Notes under the pieces: generated by a model
Seen by the model: the letters and a program-made list of their open reading frames with translations, nothing else
Databases searched by the model: none
What the model was told of the DNA's origin: nothing
Shown: positions 1-5,900 of the stretch, piece after piece
Position numbering within the stretch: position 1 is the stretch's first letter
How the letters are laid out: every line of letters starts with the position of its first letter
Source: Acidobacteriota bacterium
GTDB lineage: Bacteria > Acidobacteriota > Terriglobia > UBA7540
Length of the DNA: 7,520 bases
NCBI GenBank assembly: GCA_021780055.1
Contig: JAJXZM010000522.1
Location: 1-7,520, forward strand
Direction: 5' to 3'
Program-made: the position numbers and the translations under genes

Positions 1-556
1 ACCATTCGTAGAGCGAATAATAGAAGCCCATCTTCAGCCCATGAGCCACAACGGCCTTGCTCAATTCGCCGGCCAGGTCCTGATGCGGACCGATATCCAC
101 GCTGTTCCAGTTCCAACTGGCGGGACAAGGCCACAGGCAGAAGCCCTCGTGATGCTTCGAAGTCAGCACCACATACTTGGCGCCGGATTCGGCGAACAAC
201 TCCGCCCACTGGTTGGGATCGAACAGTTTGGCCTTGAACTGGCCGGCAAAATCCTGGTAACGAAAGTTCGCTCCGTAGTTGCGCACATGGAACGCCCACG
301 TTGGGCCGTTCTTGTTTTGCATGTGGTTCCAGTACCACTCGGCGTAAGCCTCGCCTCCCTGGGAGTGCGGGTCCGCGAAGGCCGGCACCGAATACACTCC
401 CCAGTGGATGAAGATGCCGAACTTGTCCTGGTCAAACCACTGCGGGATCGGGCGCTTGTTGAGCGAGGCCCAGTTGGGCTGGTAATGCACGTTCTGCGCC
501 CGCGCGGCGAACGGCACGGTGCAAAGGAAGGCAAGAGCTAGCAGTTTGATTTTCAT
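1..556 (-). CDS. Secreted alpha-L-fucosidase, GH29 family (partial, N-terminal 185 residues)
   Basis: The gene starts at ATG 556-554 and runs off the left edge. GH29 enzymes are retaining exo-hydrolases that remove terminal alpha-L-fucose from glycans. Residues 1-20 form a signal peptide (MKIKL, hydrophobic core, ending ARA before Gln21), so the product is exported. Family signatures are plain: KFGIFIHWGVYSVPA around residues 45-59 with the sugar-binding His51, AEWYW at 72-76 matching the Glu-Trp pair of GH29, YQDFAGQF at 100-107, FDPNQWAELF near 112-121, and KYVVLTSKHHEGFCLW at 127-142 with the His135-His136 pair that contacts fucose. The catalytic Asp nucleophile and acid/base lie beyond the window and cannot be checked. 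No Shine-Dalgarno precedes the ATG; a TAGAAT hexamer lies 7 nt upstream, so translation may be leaderless. It is co-directional with the PLP enzyme gene 121 bp upstream but probably separately transcribed. The family is certain; the linkage it cleaves is not known. Confidence 0.93.
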   Translation of the reverse strand, partial: MKIKLLALAFLCTVPFAARAQNVHYQPNWASLNKRPIPQWFDQDKFGIFIHWGVYSVPAFADPHSQGGEAYAEWYWNHMQNKNGPTWAFHVRNYGANFRYQDFAGQFKAKLFDPNQWAELFAESGAKYVVLTSKHHEGFCLWPCPASWNWNSVDIGPHQDLAGELSKAVVAHGLKMGFYYSLYEW

Positions 557-563
557 GGCGGGG

Positions 564-569
564 ATTCTA
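564..569 (-). promoter_or_regulatory. Candidate -10 element of the fucosidase gene (leaderless transcript)
   Basis: TAGAAT (5 of 6 to TATAAT) reads leftwards and is followed by seven bases, CCCCGCC, before the ATG. A transcript from it would begin at or within a base or two of the start codon. The hexamer 17 bp further upstream, TTCGTA, is a poor -35 match (3 of 6). The nearness to the ATG and the lack of an SD agree with each other, but a single hexamer is modest evidence. Confidence 0.4.
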
Positions 570-677
570 CACCATTCCCCTGCGGATACGAACTGAATTC
601 AGGACGCGCGCCCACGGAAAGAGGCAGCAATCCAGCGCATAAACGAATCCTCACCGCAACTGTCGGGCAATGCCGCC

Positions 678-1856
678 TCAGAATTGCAGGGCCTGGTCGA
701 GGTCGGCGATCAGGTCGGCCGCGGCTTCGATGCCCACCGACAATCGCACCAGGCCGTCGGTGATGCCGATGGCTCGGCGTTCTTCGGGCGGCACGGCGCG
801 GTGGCTGGTGGAGGCCGAATGCACAATGAGCGACCGCGTATCGCCCAGGCTGGCGGCGCGCGCAAACAGCTTGACGCGGTCCATCACCTGCTTGCCGCCT
901 TCGTAGCCGCCTTTCGCTTCAAAACTGATCATGGCGCCGAAAGCGCTCATCTGTTTCTTTGCCACATCGTGGCCGGGATGGCCCGGCAAGCCGGGATAGT
1001 TGACGTGCTCAACCTTGGGATGGCCGGCAAGGAATTCGGCCACCTGCTGGGCGTTCGAGCAATGCGCGGGCATGCGCAGGTGCAGGGTGCGGGTCCCGCG
1101 CAGGATCAGCCAGGCATTGAAGGGACTGATCACGCCTCCAAAATCGCGGATGACTTCATGCACCAGGAGTGAAATGTAATCGCTTGGGCCGATGATGGCC
1201 CCGCCCAGGGCATCCCCGTGCCCGCAAAGATACTTGGTGGCCGAATGCACCGAAACCGTAACGCCCATCCGCAGTGGCTGCTGAAGCGCGGGAGACGCAA
1301 ACGTGTTGTCAATCATGGTGGGAATTCCGCGGGCGCGGCCGAGCGCGGCAATGGCAGCAGTGTCCAGGATCTCCAGGACAGGATTGCTGGGAGTTTCAAA
1401 ATAGATCAGGCGCGTGTTGGGCTGGATGGCTTTTTCAAAGTCTTCCACGCGGGTTGACGCGACAAACGTTGCCGAGGCGCCCATGCGAGGCAGCTTCTTA
1501 TTAAGAAAATTGTACGTGGCCCCGTAGAGCGAGCGCGCCGCCACCACGTGATCGCCCGCCTTCACGTAACCCAGGATCGCGGTTGAAACCGCCGCCATGC
1601 CGGAGGCCGTGGCCAGCGCGGCTTCTCCGCCTTCCAGCGCCGCCAGCTTTGCTTCCAGCGCGTGGATGGTGGGGTTGCCGTAGCGCGTGTACATGTAGCC
1701 GGGCTTCTGCTCACCATACACCGCAGCCATCTCGTCCGCGTCCGCAGAGACAAAGGTGGTGGATTGATAAATCGGCGTGTCCAGCGCGCCCGTTGCCGCG
1801 CAGGGAGCTTCTCCGGCGTGCACAGCCAGCGTTGCGAAATCGAATGGTTTTTCCAT
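678..1856 (-). CDS. PLP-dependent trans-sulfuration enzyme, methionine gamma-lyase / cystathionine gamma-synthase type
   Basis: A full-length 392-aa member of the Cys/Met-metabolism PLP family (fold type I), which forms or cleaves C-S bonds at the gamma carbon of methionine, cystathionine or O-acylhomoserine; cytosolic, usually a tetramer. Visible motifs: YTRYGNP at 56-62 (Tyr56 and Arg58 bind PLP phosphate of the neighbouring subunit), SGM at 85-87, Tyr111 stacking on PLP, Asp183 in IDNTF contacting the pyridine nitrogen, the Schiff-base Lys208 in HSATKYLCGHGD, SLGDTRSL at 336-343, and Arg371 in RLSVG for the substrate carboxylate. GHGD after the lysine, and the segments around SPFNAWLILRG and RMPAHCSNAQ, look most like methionine gamma-lyase, and 392 residues fits lyases better than the longer O-acetylhomoserine sulfhydrylases. 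However, Ala113 replaces the Cys of classical methionine gamma-lyases, and Ser347 replaces the usual Pro of the HPAS motif, so the substrate is open. The start is fixed by the SD AGAGGTGA (1867-1860). It is monocistronic with its own promoter. Confidence 0.9.
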   Translation of the reverse strand: MEKPFDFATLAVHAGEAPCAATGALDTPIYQSTTFVSADADEMAAVYGEQKPGYMYTRYGNPTIHALEAKLAALEGGEAALATASGMAAVSTAILGYVKAGDHVVAARSLYGATYNFLNKKLPRMGASATFVASTRVEDFEKAIQPNTRLIYFETPSNPVLEILDTAAIAALGRARGIPTMIDNTFASPALQQPLRMGVTVSVHSATKYLCGHGDALGGAIIGPSDYISLLVHEVIRDFGGVISPFNAWLILRGTRTLHLRMPAHCSNAQQVAEFLAGHPKVEHVNYPGLPGHPGHDVAKKQMSAFGAMISFEAKGGYEGGKQVMDRVKLFARAASLGDTRSLIVHSASTSHRAVPPEERRAIGITDGLVRLSVGIEAAADLIADLDQALQF

Positions 1857-1922
1857 TTGTCACCTCTTGGGACCACGAACGGCCAGGATCATGTTTCGAA
1901 TGCTGCTTCCCGCATGACGTTA

Positions 1923-1951
1923 AGCGTACCGTGTCTTGCGCAGGTTGGCAA
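1923..1951 (-). promoter_or_regulatory. Sigma70-type promoter of the trans-sulfuration enzyme gene
   Basis: Reading leftwards, TTGCCA (1951-1946, 5 of 6 to TTGACA) is followed by a 17-bp spacer and TACGCT (1928-1923, T-A and final T matching TATAAT). Predicted initiation near 1916 gives a leader of about 60 nt with a good SD. The same TACGCT hexamer with the same 17-bp spacing is found before the RlpA gene, which strengthens both calls. Confidence 0.6.
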
Positions 1952-2026
1952 AGGGAGCATTACCGCTACGAGGGCCGTTGCGACGCCCGGTGGTGCGGGG
2001 TCTTCTGTAATTTCCTTTCGCTCCTT
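1952..2026. repeat. Bulged inverted repeat in the divergent intergenic region
   Basis: GGAGCATTAC (1954-1963) is complementary to GTAAT (2007-2011) plus GCTCC (2020-2024), ten pairs interrupted by an 8-nt one-sided bulge TTCCTTTC (2012-2019). Two further pairs (A1952-T2026 and a G1953-T2025 wobble) form only if the plus strand is the RNA. Inside it lies a smaller hairpin, GGGC-C-GT / TGCG / AC-GCCC (1972-1988). It sits between the two outward promoters, so it would not be in the leader of either predicted transcript. It could be a small RNA, an operator region or chance. Confidence 0.4.
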
Positions 2027-2035
2027 CCGACCCCC

Positions 2036-2064
2036 TAGACAGGGCACGAAGAAATGACTAGACT
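2036..2064 (+). promoter_or_regulatory. Sigma70-type promoter of the LysW-like / CarboxypepD_reg pair
   Basis: TAGACA (2036-2041, 5 of 6 to TTGACA), a 17-bp spacer, then TAGACT (2059-2064, 4 of 6 to TATAAT). Predicted initiation near 2071 leaves about 39 nt of leader before ATG 2110, containing a G-rich SD-like run (GGGGGG, 2099-2104). TAGACT is also the -10-like hexamer proposed before the phosphatase gene. Confidence 0.5.
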
Positions 2065-2109
2065 TTTGATTGTTGAGGTCAATTTACGAATAACGAGCGG
2101 GGGGTAGCG

Positions 2110-2301
2110 ATGCCGACCTGTCCTGAATGCGATGCAATGATCGACATCGAAGAAGATCAGATTGAAGAAGGGCAAACGGTCGAGTGCCCGGAGTGCGGTG
2201 CGGAACTCGAAGTCGTCAGCGTAGAGCCCGTCGAGTTTGATGTTCTGAGAAACGGGGATGAAGAGGAAGAAGACATTGATGAAGACGAAGAGGAAACGTA
2301 A
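2110..2301 (+). CDS. LysW-like small zinc-ribbon protein with acidic tail
   Basis: This 63-aa protein has two CPEC knuckles, Cys4/Cys7 and Cys26/Cys29, that should bind one Zn in a rubredoxin-like ribbon. CPECGAELEVV with the following Pro40 is the signature of LysW, the amino-group carrier protein of the LysW-dependent lysine/ornithine pathway in Thermus and archaea, where the C-terminal EDWGE glutamate is charged with the substrate by LysX/ArgX. Here the tail after residue 49 is a run of Glu and Asp ending in Glu-Glu-Thr, with no EDWGE and no Trp, and no lysX, lysZ, lysY or lysJ gene is in the window. The carrier role is therefore doubtful; it may be a LysW-fold protein with another job. 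The start is preceded by a G-rich SD-like run ending 5 nt before the ATG. Its stop overlaps the next gene, suggesting translational coupling. The fold call is strong and the function is unknown. Confidence 0.85.
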   Translation: MPTCPECDAMIDIEEDQIEEGQTVECPECGAELEVVSVEPVEFDVLRNGDEEEEDIDEDEEET

Positions 2302-2737
2302 CGCCTCCCAAGGCAAGTCCGCCTCATCTCAGGCGATCGTGTTTTTCCGCGAGCATTGCCAGCTTCGCGCTGTCCTAGTGCGGGCTTGCGCTGTGACGCT
2401 GGCCTTTGCGGCGCTTCTGCTGGGGTTTGATTCGCCCCGGTTGCTTGCGAAAAAAAAGCCTCCCACGTCAAAAACCGTGACGGGCCAGGTGTTCGACGCG
2501 TCAGACAACGCGATTGCCGGTGCGGCAGTGGAAATGAAAGACCTGACAACCGGCAAAACATCAGCCATCTACGTGGGCCCCGACGGCCACTTCACGTTCA
2601 CGGACCTGAAGCTGACTGAAGATTACCAGTTCCAGGCGCATTACAAGGGCCAGATGTCCGAAGTGCGCAAAGTCAGTTCCTGGGATACGCGTACCAACCT
2701 GGTGGTCAATCTCCATATCCCGGCACCCAAAGATTAG
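2279..2737 (+). CDS. Exported or membrane-anchored CarboxypepD_reg-like (beta-sandwich) domain protein
   Basis: A 152-aa protein from ATG 2279. Residues 1-30 are rich in Lys and Arg, residues 31-50 are a hydrophobic segment (AVLVRACAVTLAFAALLLGF) acting as signal peptide or N-terminal anchor, and residues 67-147 form a carboxypeptidase-regulatory-like (transthyretin-like) domain: VTGQVFDASDNAIAGAAV, then DLTTGKTSAIYVGPDGHFTF and a final beta-rich stretch ending NLHI. Such domains are structural or ligand-binding; no catalytic residues are visible. An alternative in-frame ATG at 2258 would add seven residues. I prefer 2279 because AGAGGAAGAAG lies just upstream as SD, while 2258 has only GGGG directly abutting it. 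It overlaps the LysW-like gene by 23 nt in the +1 frame, so the two are probably co-transcribed and coupled. The functional link between them is unknown. Confidence 0.82.
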   Translation: MKTKRKRNASQGKSASSQAIVFFREHCQLRAVLVRACAVTLAFAALLLGFDSPRLLAKKKPPTSKTVTGQVFDASDNAIAGAAVEMKDLTTGKTSAIYVGPDGHFTFTDLKLTEDYQFQAHYKGQMSEVRKVSSWDTRTNLVVNLHIPAPKD

Positions 2738-2800
2738 ACTGAGCTACCGCGCCTGTAGCTGACTGGCCCGGACCCCCAGAGGGGGCAGAAGATCTTATAG

Positions 2801-2820
2801 CCCGTGGCCCAAGCCACGGG
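2801..2820. terminator. Strong hairpin in the convergent gap, possible bidirectional terminator or REP-like element
   Basis: CCCGTGGC / CCAA / GCCACGGG is a perfect 8-bp GC-rich stem with a 4-nt loop, lying between two converging genes. Neither strand has a clean U-tract after it (ACTTCACTTC on plus, CTATAAG on minus), so it is not a classical intrinsic terminator. A second small hairpin, CCCCC-AGA-GGGGG (2773-2785), lies upstream. Position and symmetry favour transcription termination or a dispersed palindromic repeat. Confidence 0.45.
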
Positions 2821-2823
2821 ACT

Positions 2824-4011
2824 TCACTTCAAAACAGTCGCTACGATCGAGCCCAGGGGAATTTCCACGGGGCCAATGGGCGTTGGTCCGTAGCCGAGAC
2901 GGACTACCACCAGGTCAAGCGAAGGAACGACGTAGCAGCGGTTGGTAGCGTATCCCATAAAGGCAAAAGCGTCCTTGGGAACGCCAGGAAACAGTTTCCC
3001 GTCCGTATTGACCCAGAACGTATATCCATAACTGGGGTTAAGGCTCTGCGAGCTCTTCGTCGCCAGGTCAATCCACCATTTGGGCACGATCTGCTTGCCC
3101 TTCCAGGCGCCTTCGTGCAGCAGCAGATAGCCCAGTCGCGCGAAGTCGCGGCCGGTGAGATGCAGCCCGCTATGCGCGTTGGTGTGAGGGCCAATGTTTC
3201 CCCCGCCTCCTTCCAGGTCCCAACTGGAGTTTTCAATGCCGATGGGCCGGAAAACGCGCGTCTTCATGACGTCGCCGATTTCCTGCCCGGTCACATGCTT
3301 GAAAATCAGCGACAGATGAGAGAAGGCGGCGTCCGAATAGTCCCAGCCTTCGCCTGGAGCTGCATAGAGCTTTGCCGCCGAAGCTCCCAGGCGGTCCTGC
3401 TGCCTGCCCAGCGCGATTTCAAATTCTCCGCCGCCCGGCGTCACCTGGAGCCCAACCAAACCGTGGCCCTCGCCCGGTATCCCGGAAGTCATGGTCAACA
3501 ACTGACGGATGGTGATGTTTGCCTTCCGCGGGTCCGTCAGCGGGTAGCCTTCGGGGATGAACGAATAGGCCTTGCTGTCGAGGTCAATTTGCGCATTGTG
3601 GGGCAGCCGATGGTTACGGCTGTCATCGAGCAGCAAGCCGTAGGCAATCCCGGTAGCGGATTTGGTGCTGGACCAGAGATCATAAGTGGTCTGGGGCATT
3701 GCAGGAACCCCGAACCACTCGCGCACCAGATACCCGTGCCGGATAACGAGCAGAACCCACGGTCCTCCATAGAGGGCTTCGGTCACCCGGCCCACCTGGT
3801 CCAATGCCTGCGGGTCCATCCCCACCAGCTTGCGGACTTCCTCGTCATTCTTACAACGTCGCCAGCCACCCGCCGACTCCGGCGGGGGATAGTAGCTTTC
3901 CGGTGATGCCCCCTGTTGTGCGGGCGATCCACCCGCGGTAGTGCGAGGCAACCCCACAACAACAACCAGGCCAAGGAACAGAGCTACAGATACCGTTGCG
4001 ATCTTTCTCAT
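2824..4011 (-). CDS. Secreted serine hydrolase, class C beta-lactamase / penicillin-binding fold
   Basis: A 395-aa member of the beta-lactamase family (PF00144 type), which includes D-aminopeptidases, esterases and PBP4-like enzymes. Residues 1-27 are a signal peptide (MRKIATVSVALFLGLVVVVG core). The catalytic SxxK motif is Ser114-Ser-Thr-Lys117 in LWSSTKSATG. ITIRQLLTMTSGIPG at 166-180 is the usual following helix. The second motif is Tyr225-Ser-Asp in WDYSDAAFSHL, where most relatives have YxN. The third H/KxG box expected just before YVVPSLDLVVVRLG (360-372) is not canonical: the sequence there is FMGYATNRC. The segment from LTGRDFARLGYLLLHEGAWKG is strongly family-typical. The start follows AAGGGA at 9 nt spacing. 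It is likely monocistronic, since its neighbours converge and diverge. The substrate cannot be predicted, and nothing indicates that it is a resistance beta-lactamase. Confidence 0.88.
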   Translation of the reverse strand: MRKIATVSVALFLGLVVVVGLPRTTAGGSPAQQGASPESYYPPPESAGGWRRCKNDEEVRKLVGMDPQALDQVGRVTEALYGGPWVLLVIRHGYLVREWFGVPAMPQTTYDLWSSTKSATGIAYGLLLDDSRNHRLPHNAQIDLDSKAYSFIPEGYPLTDPRKANITIRQLLTMTSGIPGEGHGLVGLQVTPGGGEFEIALGRQQDRLGASAAKLYAAPGEGWDYSDAAFSHLSLIFKHVTGQEIGDVMKTRVFRPIGIENSSWDLEGGGGNIGPHTNAHSGLHLTGRDFARLGYLLLHEGAWKGKQIVPKWWIDLATKSSQSLNPSYGYTFWVNTDGKLFPGVPKDAFAFMGYATNRCYVVPSLDLVVVRLGYGPTPIGPVEIPLGSIVATVLK

Positions 4012-4061
4012 GGGTAACTTTCCCTTCGTTCGCTGGACGTTGCCGAGCGTTCCACAGGCAT

Positions 4062-4086
4062 AAACGGTTTGCGTGCAGTTCCGTTT
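4062..4086. promoter_or_regulatory. Small inverted repeat in the divergent hydrolase/phosphatase region
   Basis: AAACGG (4062-4067) and CCGTTT (4081-4086) form a 6-bp dyad with a 13-bp spacer in the 213-bp region between the serine hydrolase and phosphatase genes, so it could bind a regulator of either. The arms are short enough to occur by chance. No convincing promoter for the hydrolase was found on the minus strand. Confidence 0.2.
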
Positions 4087-4174
4087 TCGAGGTCAGCACG
4101 TTTTCTACGGGTCGTAGTCTAACGCAACGCGGTGATTCCGGGACATCTTTGTTGCTGTCGAGCCCCGTCCTTTC

Positions 4175-4183
4175 TGTTAGACT
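4175..4183 (+). promoter_or_regulatory. Candidate extended -10 promoter of the phosphatase gene
   Basis: TG-T-TAGACT (TG at 4175-4176, hexamer 4178-4183) fits an extended -10 element. The hexamer equals the -10 proposed at 2059-2064. No good -35 lies at 17 bp, only TTGCTG at 20 bp, which an extended -10 can tolerate. Predicted initiation near 4190 gives about 35 nt of leader with the SD at 4215-4220. Confidence 0.4.
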
Positions 4184-4214
4184 TACCTGCGACTTCCAAA
4201 CATCAGAGCCCTTC

Positions 4215-4220
4215 AGGAGG
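4215..4220 (+). promoter_or_regulatory. Ribosome binding site that sets the GTG start of the phosphatase
   Basis: A perfect AGGAGG lies 4 nt before GTG 4225. An upstream in-frame ATG at 4132 would add 31 residues unlike any signal peptide and would lie upstream of the proposed promoter. GTG 4225 instead gives MRKRLAICLF followed by a normal hydrophobic core. Confidence 0.75.
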
Positions 4221-4224
4221 CGTT

Positions 4225-5847
4225 GTGCGCAAGCGTCTGGCGATTTGTCTGTTTATCTGTTCTTTGGCGGCATTGTGGGTGCCCATCCGGGCGGCTGCCC
4301 CGCAGGCGGAGGGCAGTGCCAGGTCCGTCCGCAAGCCGAAACTGATCATCATGCTGGTGATTGACCAGTTCCGCTACGACTACCTGTTGCGCTTCCGGCC
4401 GGAGTTTGTGCAGGGAGGATTCAATCTGCTGCTGGGAGGCGCCAATTTTGTGGACTGCCGCTACGATTACGCCACCACGGCCACCTGCCCCGGCCACGCT
4501 GCGCTGGCAACAGGCGCCTATGGAAACCTGAACGGCATCATCGGCAATGACTGGTACGTGCCGGCCCTCCACAAGGAAGTCTATTGCGTGGCTGACCCCA
4601 GCGTGCAACTGGTGGGAGCACCTTCCGGCACCGGCATGTCGCCCCACTATCTGACGGCCAGTACCTTTGGGGACGAGCTAAGGCTGGCGTCGGGCCTGAA
4701 GTCACAGGTCGTATCGATCTCCTGGAAAGACCGCGCGGCCATCATGATGGGCGGACACACGCCAAGCGCCGTTTACTGGGCCGATCCGCGCACGGCGCAC
4801 TTTATCACCAGCACCTATTACACCAACGCATTGCCCGGCTGGGTGAAGGCCTTCAACGCCGATGACCCCGCCAAACAGTATTGCGGCGAACCCTGGCGCG
4901 CGCTGCCGGAGACTCCTGAGGTGGGCGGGAAGATCCTGCACCCGGCGGCCACCGGTCCCGGCGAGCCGTGCCCCAGCCCAAAGTTCTCGGGGCATCTGCC
5001 ATCCACTCCGTTCGCTAACGAACTGGAGCTGAAGTTTGCGGCGGCAGCCATCCGGAATGACCAGCTTGGCCATGGGCCAGCCACCGACATGCTGGCTATC
5101 TCGTTGAGCGCAAACGACTACATTGGGCACGGCTACGGACCTTACAGCCCGGAAGTGGCCGATGCCACGCTCCGTACCGACCGTTACCTGGCAGCCTTCT
5201 TCAAGCGCGTTGACGAGCTTGTGGGGCTTGATAATGTCTGGATCACGCTTTCCGCCGACCATGGCGTAGCCCCCACCCCCGCTTTTATTCTTGAGCACCA
5301 CCTCGGGCCGGGGCGCCTGGATCCGAAACCCGTCAAGGAAGCCATTGAGCAGGCGCTTGCAAAGGCCTTTGGGCCGGGCGACTGGCTTGCCGACCTGGGC
5401 GAGTTCTACATCAGCCTGAACCACCCGGCGCTTGAAGAACATCACATCAGCATTGCCCGGGCGCAGGAGGTTGCCGCTGAGGCAGCCATGTCAGTTCCCA
5501 CCATTCGGGCGGCCTATACGCGGACACAATTTCTGAACGGGCAGTTACCGCACACGCCGCTGGCTCGAAAAGCAGCGAACAGCTACAACCCAACCCGTAG
5601 TGGGGATGTCTTCCTGGTTCCCCAACCCTTCGCGGTTATCACAGGTAAGATGACGGGAACAAGCCACGGCACTCCGTGGAACTACGACGCGCAGGTTCCG
5701 CTGGTTTTCTGGGGTAGGGCCTTCAAACCCGGCACCTACACCACACCCGTCCAGCCCATTAACCTGGCCTCAACGCTGGCAGCGGCGCTGGGCATCACTC
5801 AGCCATCGGCAGCACAAGGCAGGCCGCTGAGCCAGATTCTGGAGTAG
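4225..5847 (+). CDS. Secreted PafA-like alkaline phosphatase (alkaline phosphatase superfamily)
   Basis: A 540-aa exported phosphatase from GTG 4225, with a signal peptide at residues 1-24 (MRKRL, hydrophobic core, IRAAA). It belongs to the type I phosphodiesterase / alkaline phosphatase superfamily, and its active-site pattern matches PafA, the calcium-activated phosphate-irrepressible phosphomonoesterase of Bacteroidetes (about 546 aa). Matches are Asp47 in LVIDQFRYDY, nucleophile Thr87 before CPGH, Asn108 in GNDWY, the Lys168-x-Arg170 pair in SWKDRAAI, Asp298 and His302 in SANDYIGHGYG, Asp345-His346 in SADHGVAP, and His481 in TSHGTPW. These give two Zn sites plus the PafA-type Asn/Lys/Arg transition-state set that distinguishes monoesterases from NPP diesterases, so release of phosphate from organic monoesters outside the cytoplasm is the likely role. 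No Pho box was recognised, which fits phosphate-independent expression but does not prove it. It diverges from the serine hydrolase. Confidence 0.92.
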   Translation: MRKRLAICLFICSLAALWVPIRAAAPQAEGSARSVRKPKLIIMLVIDQFRYDYLLRFRPEFVQGGFNLLLGGANFVDCRYDYATTATCPGHAALATGAYGNLNGIIGNDWYVPALHKEVYCVADPSVQLVGAPSGTGMSPHYLTASTFGDELRLASGLKSQVVSISWKDRAAIMMGGHTPSAVYWADPRTAHFITSTYYTNALPGWVKAFNADDPAKQYCGEPWRALPETPEVGGKILHPAATGPGEPCPSPKFSGHLPSTPFANELELKFAAAAIRNDQLGHGPATDMLAISLSANDYIGHGYGPYSPEVADATLRTDRYLAAFFKRVDELVGLDNVWITLSADHGVAPTPAFILEHHLGPGRLDPKPVKEAIEQALAKAFGPGDWLADLGEFYISLNHPALEEHHISIARAQEVAAEAAMSVPTIRAAYTRTQFLNGQLPHTPLARKAANSYNPTRSGDVFLVPQPFAVITGKMTGTSHGTPWNYDAQVPLVFWGRAFKPGTYTTPVQPINLASTLAAALGITQPSAAQGRPLSQILE

Positions 5848-5890
5848 GCTGGCGTCCGCATTCACAAGAAGGCGCTGGATTTGCTGACCA

Positions 5891-5900
5891 ACCGGCCGGT
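5891..5900. promoter_or_regulatory. Perfect 10-bp palindrome upstream of the RlpA promoter
   Basis: ACCGGCCGGT is a perfect palindrome that directly abuts the larger dyad at 5901-5922. In GC-rich DNA a 10-bp palindrome alone is weak; its exact adjacency to a second dyad and a promoter is what makes it worth noting. Confidence 0.3.

Noticed and set aside
41..541. 166-aa open frame on plus
   Set aside because: It is antisense to the GH29 gene, whose family motifs are unmistakable, and its translation resembles no protein family.
684..1172. 162-aa open frame on plus
   Set aside because: Antisense to the PLP enzyme and lacking any recognisable domain.
1857..2035. SAM, SAH, cobalamin or THF riboswitch before the sulfur amino-acid gene
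   Set aside because: The context invited it, but none of the conserved cores were found on the minus strand, and the likely promoter at 1951-1923 leaves only a leader of about 60 nt.
3115..3906. 263-aa open frame on plus
   Set aside because: Antisense shadow of the serine hydrolase; high GC leaves long antisense frames open, and there is no SD or family signature.
4132..4224. ATG 4132 as start of the phosphatase
   Set aside because: It would put 31 residues ahead of a normal signal peptide and lies upstream of the candidate promoter; GTG 4225 has a perfect AGGAGG.
4702..5445. 247-aa open frame on minus
   Set aside because: Antisense shadow of the PafA-like phosphatase, with no motifs and no ribosome binding site.
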